Shown: piece by piece, positions 5,435 through 7,368 of the stretch
How positions within the stretch are numbered: the stretch's first letter is position 1
Layout of the letters: the number at the start of each line of letters is the position of its first letter
Source of the DNA: Gammaproteobacteria bacterium
GTDB lineage: Bacteria > Pseudomonadota > Gammaproteobacteria > Pseudomonadales > UBA7434
Assembly: GCA_024280785.1 (NCBI GenBank)
Contig: JAJRPK010000144.1
Coordinates: 1-7,368 of the forward strand
Length of the DNA stretch: 7,368 bases
Direction of reading: 5' to 3'
Position numbers and translations under genes: made by a program
The notes under the pieces: model-generated
The model's database searches: none
Seen by the model: the letters and a program-made list of their open reading frames with translations, nothing else
Told to the model about the DNA's origin: nothing

Positions 5435-6400
5435 GTGGGTGGCAGTTTGCCTACAGGTGTTTTTTTGAAGATTGTACAAGAAAGCGTCAGTTACGTTACG
5501 GTAGAGCAGGATTACGAGGGTCAGCGACTCGATAACTTCTTAATGTCCAGGCTTAAAGGGCTCCCTCGATCACGCTTGTATCGAATTTTGCGTAAAGGTG
5601 AAGTGAGGGTTAATAAAGGCAGAGTGGGGCCGGACTATCGCCTTCTTACCGGGGATGTTGTCCGTATCCCCCCAGTTCGCATTCGTGAAACCTCGGCTCC
5701 GCCCGTAGTCTCATCAGGATTGACCCGTTTATTGCTTGAGTCGGTGCTATATGAAGACGATAGCTTAATGGTGATTGATAAACCGGCGGGACTTGCCGTC
5801 CATGGTGGCAGTGGTTTGTCCGTAGGCTTGATAGAAGCATTGCGTCAGGTTCGTGATGATTGCTCATTTCTTGAGCTAGTTCATCGATTAGATAGAGATA
5901 CGTCTGGCTGTCTTATGGTGGCAAAAAAACGTCCCGCTTTAAAACAGCTGCACGCGGCTCTGCGAGATAAGCAAATGAGCAAATATTATACGGCGCTTGC
6001 GATTGGTCGCTGGCCCGCAGGTCTGGATGTCGTCAATGCGCCTCTTAGAAAAAATACTCTCCAATCGGGGGAAAGAATGGTTGCTGTCGCCGTCGATGGC
6101 AAAGCTTCGAAAACGCGCTTTAAGGTTTTAAGGTCTTATCGTGACTATACGTTGTTAGAGGTAATGCCGGTAACGGGTAGAACCCACCAAATTCGTGTTC
6201 ATGCAAAATCGGCCGGTTATCCGTTGTGTGGTGATACCAAGTATGGCGTAGACCCGGTGAATAAAACGCTACGCAGTCAGGGAGCAAAACATCTGTTTCT
6301 TCATGCCAGCGCCATTGAAATTCCAGTGGAGCATTCCGTTCTTAAAGTCGAGAGCCCACTGCCAAAAGTGTGGAAATCATTTTTGGATACTTTGAGTTAA
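5435..6400 (+). CDS. rluC: 23S rRNA pseudouridine synthase RluC
   Basis: RluA/RluC-family enzyme; E. coli RluC makes pseudouridines 955, 2504 and 2580 in 23S rRNA. From GTG 5435 the protein is 321 aa, against 319 in E. coli. An S4 RNA-binding domain (about 29-80; GQRLDNFL, LRKGEVRVN) precedes the synthase domain with DKPAGLAVHGGSG (115-127), the catalytic motif HRLDRDTSG (150-158, nucleophile D153), LQSGER (209-214) and VTGRTHQIRVH (246-256). The motifs are intact. LQSGER and the N-terminal S4 domain favour RluC over other RluA types. Start: the frame opens only after a TAG at 5426-5428. GTG 5435 is favoured by the folded ribosome-binding site. TTG 5465 (311 aa) would match the E. coli N-terminal length better. 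It diverges from rne across a 1.86-kb spacer and is followed by sppA after 169 bp. Confidence 0.96.
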   Translation: MGGSLPTGVFLKIVQESVSYVTVEQDYEGQRLDNFLMSRLKGLPRSRLYRILRKGEVRVNKGRVGPDYRLLTGDVVRIPPVRIRETSAPPVVSSGLTRLLLESVLYEDDSLMVIDKPAGLAVHGGSGLSVGLIEALRQVRDDCSFLELVHRLDRDTSGCLMVAKKRPALKQLHAALRDKQMSKYYTALAIGRWPAGLDVVNAPLRKNTLQSGERMVAVAVDGKASKTRFKVLRSYRDYTLLEVMPVTGRTHQIRVHAKSAGYPLCGDTKYGVDPVNKTLRSQGAKHLFLHASAIEIPVEHSVLKVESPLPKVWKSFLDTLS

Positions 6401-6569
6401 TTCATTATTCTCTTAAATGATCTGGCAACCGAGATAGAATGCAATGCATATTGGGCTTTGATTGAATTTTATAGGGACAACTTCTGCTATCAATTGTCGC
6501 AATGCTATAGGTCTGAGCTAAACTATTTTAAGCAGCATTAAAAACAGTATTTATTTACAGGAGAATATT

Positions 6570-7368
6570 TTGTTTGATTCTGGCGCGTCATCACAAGAAA
6601 AGACTTACGGGGATAGTGATAGGCCCGAATGGAAAATATTAGAAAAGGTGGCTACGGCTTCTCTTGATGAGCAGCGAAAAGCTCGGCGATGGGGTATCTT
6701 TTTTAAATTACTAACATTCGCCTATTTAATGACTTTATTGATGTTAGTAATTCCTGCGGGTCAAACGTTATTTACTACCGTTGGCGAAGAGCATGTTGCG
6801 TTGGTTTCTCTCGATGGGTTAATTTCGGCCGATACACCGGCTAATGCCAACACGATTGTAAAGGGTTTGCGAGCTGCTTTCGAATCTGAAACTTCAGTGG
6901 GAGTCATTTTAGCGATTAACTCTCCTGGTGGCAGCCCGGTCCAGTCGGGTTATATCAACGATGAAATTAATAGGCTTAGAGGGTTGCATCCAGAGAAAAA
7001 GATCTACGCGGTGATCGCTGACTTGGGGGCTTCGGGTGGTTATTACGTGGCATCTGCTGCGGATGAAATTTATGCTGATAAAGCCAGCTTAGTAGGTTCC
7101 ATTGGCGTGATTAGTGCGGGGTTCGGGTTTAACGGTTTAATGGAAAAGTTAGGTGTTGACCGGCGAATTTATACTTCAGGAGAAAGTAAGTCTTTTCTTG
7201 ATTCCTTTGCGCCCGAGAAAGAGCGTGATAAAGCATTTTGGCAAGAGGTGTTAGCTAGCACGCATGCTCAGTTTATTGCTGTGGTAAAAAAGGGTCGCGG
7301 TGACCGTTTACTGGATTCTCCCGAAATATTTTCAGGCCTTATCTGGACTGGCGAGCAGGCTTTAGCCA
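6570..7368 (+). CDS. sppA: signal peptide peptidase SppA (S49 family), 3' end missing
   Basis: Inner-membrane serine protease that degrades signal peptides left after protein export. The 266 codons present start at TTG 6570, chosen because AGGAG (6559-6563) stands 6 bases upstream and no ATG fits. A basic segment (RKARR, 36-40) precedes one membrane span (about 41-62), an N-in anchor with the catalytic part in the periplasm. Motifs: INSPGGSP (116-123); DLGASGGYYVA (151-161) with nucleophile S155; a conserved LVGSIGV (174-180); and ESKSF with general base K207. The 52-residue distance from Ser to Lys equals that of Bacillus subtilis SppA (S147, K199). One catalytic domain indicates the short form found in Pseudomonas and Bacillus, not the duplicated 67-kDa E. 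coli enzyme. The gene runs off the window. It could share an operon with rluC, though 169 bp lie between them. Confidence 0.93.
   Translation, partial: MFDSGASSQEKTYGDSDRPEWKILEKVATASLDEQRKARRWGIFFKLLTFAYLMTLLMLVIPAGQTLFTTVGEEHVALVSLDGLISADTPANANTIVKGLRAAFESETSVGVILAINSPGGSPVQSGYINDEINRLRGLHPEKKIYAVIADLGASGGYYVASAADEIYADKASLVGSIGVISAGFGFNGLMEKLGVDRRIYTSGESKSFLDSFAPEKERDKAFWQEVLASTHAQFIAVVKKGRGDRLLDSPEIFSGLIWTGEQALA

Noticed and set aside
5409..5468. Programmed -1 frameshift at T7 into rluC from an upstream frame
   Set aside because: The upstream frame, open from 5337, has no ATG, GTG or TTG placed after a Shine-Dalgarno. Only an ATT lies near AAGGAG, and rluC has its own GTG.
5646..5867. Leftward 73-codon frame
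   Set aside because: It lies wholly inside rluC on the opposite strand, and the rluC motifs there are conserved.

Overview
The window comes from a gammaproteobacterium with moderate-to-low GC. The RNase E catalytic half aligns with the Escherichia coli enzyme almost residue for residue. The order rne | rluC - sppA, with rne divergent from the other two, is the arrangement known from Pseudomonas-like bacteria. Long AT-rich spacers suggest a marine relative (Cellvibrionales/Pseudomonadales type), but that placement is inference.

Layout. Positions 1-72 may hold the last codons of a rightward gene cut by the window edge. Positions 73-534 hold no convincing gene, only hairpins, one of which could end the tRNA transcript. 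A leftward tRNA-Ser(UGA) with encoded CCA lies at 535-622; it has its own stable-RNA type promoter in the short gap behind rne. The leftward rne gene (707-3571, 954 aa) encodes RNase E with a complete catalytic domain and a long disordered tail. An unusually long spacer of about 1.86 kb follows (3572-5434). It contains the presumed rne leader, a good leftward intrinsic terminator with no gene in front of it, a perfect Shine-Dalgarno ahead of an 8-codon ORF, and several hairpins and palindromes. The rightward rluC gene (5435-6400) follows; a folded hairpin appears to bring its Shine-Dalgarno next to the GTG start. sppA begins at 6570 from a TTG codon and runs off the right edge.

How the parts relate. 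RNase E (mRNA decay, rRNA and tRNA processing) and RluC (pseudouridines in 23S rRNA) both serve RNA metabolism and the ribosome. SppA is an inner-membrane serine protease that clears leftover signal peptides. The tRNA-Ser directly behind rne may be reached by read-through from rne as well as by its own promoter. No defence system, CRISPR array, complete insertion sequence or novel operon is visible. The most unusual signals are in the rne-rluC spacer and at the rluC translation start.
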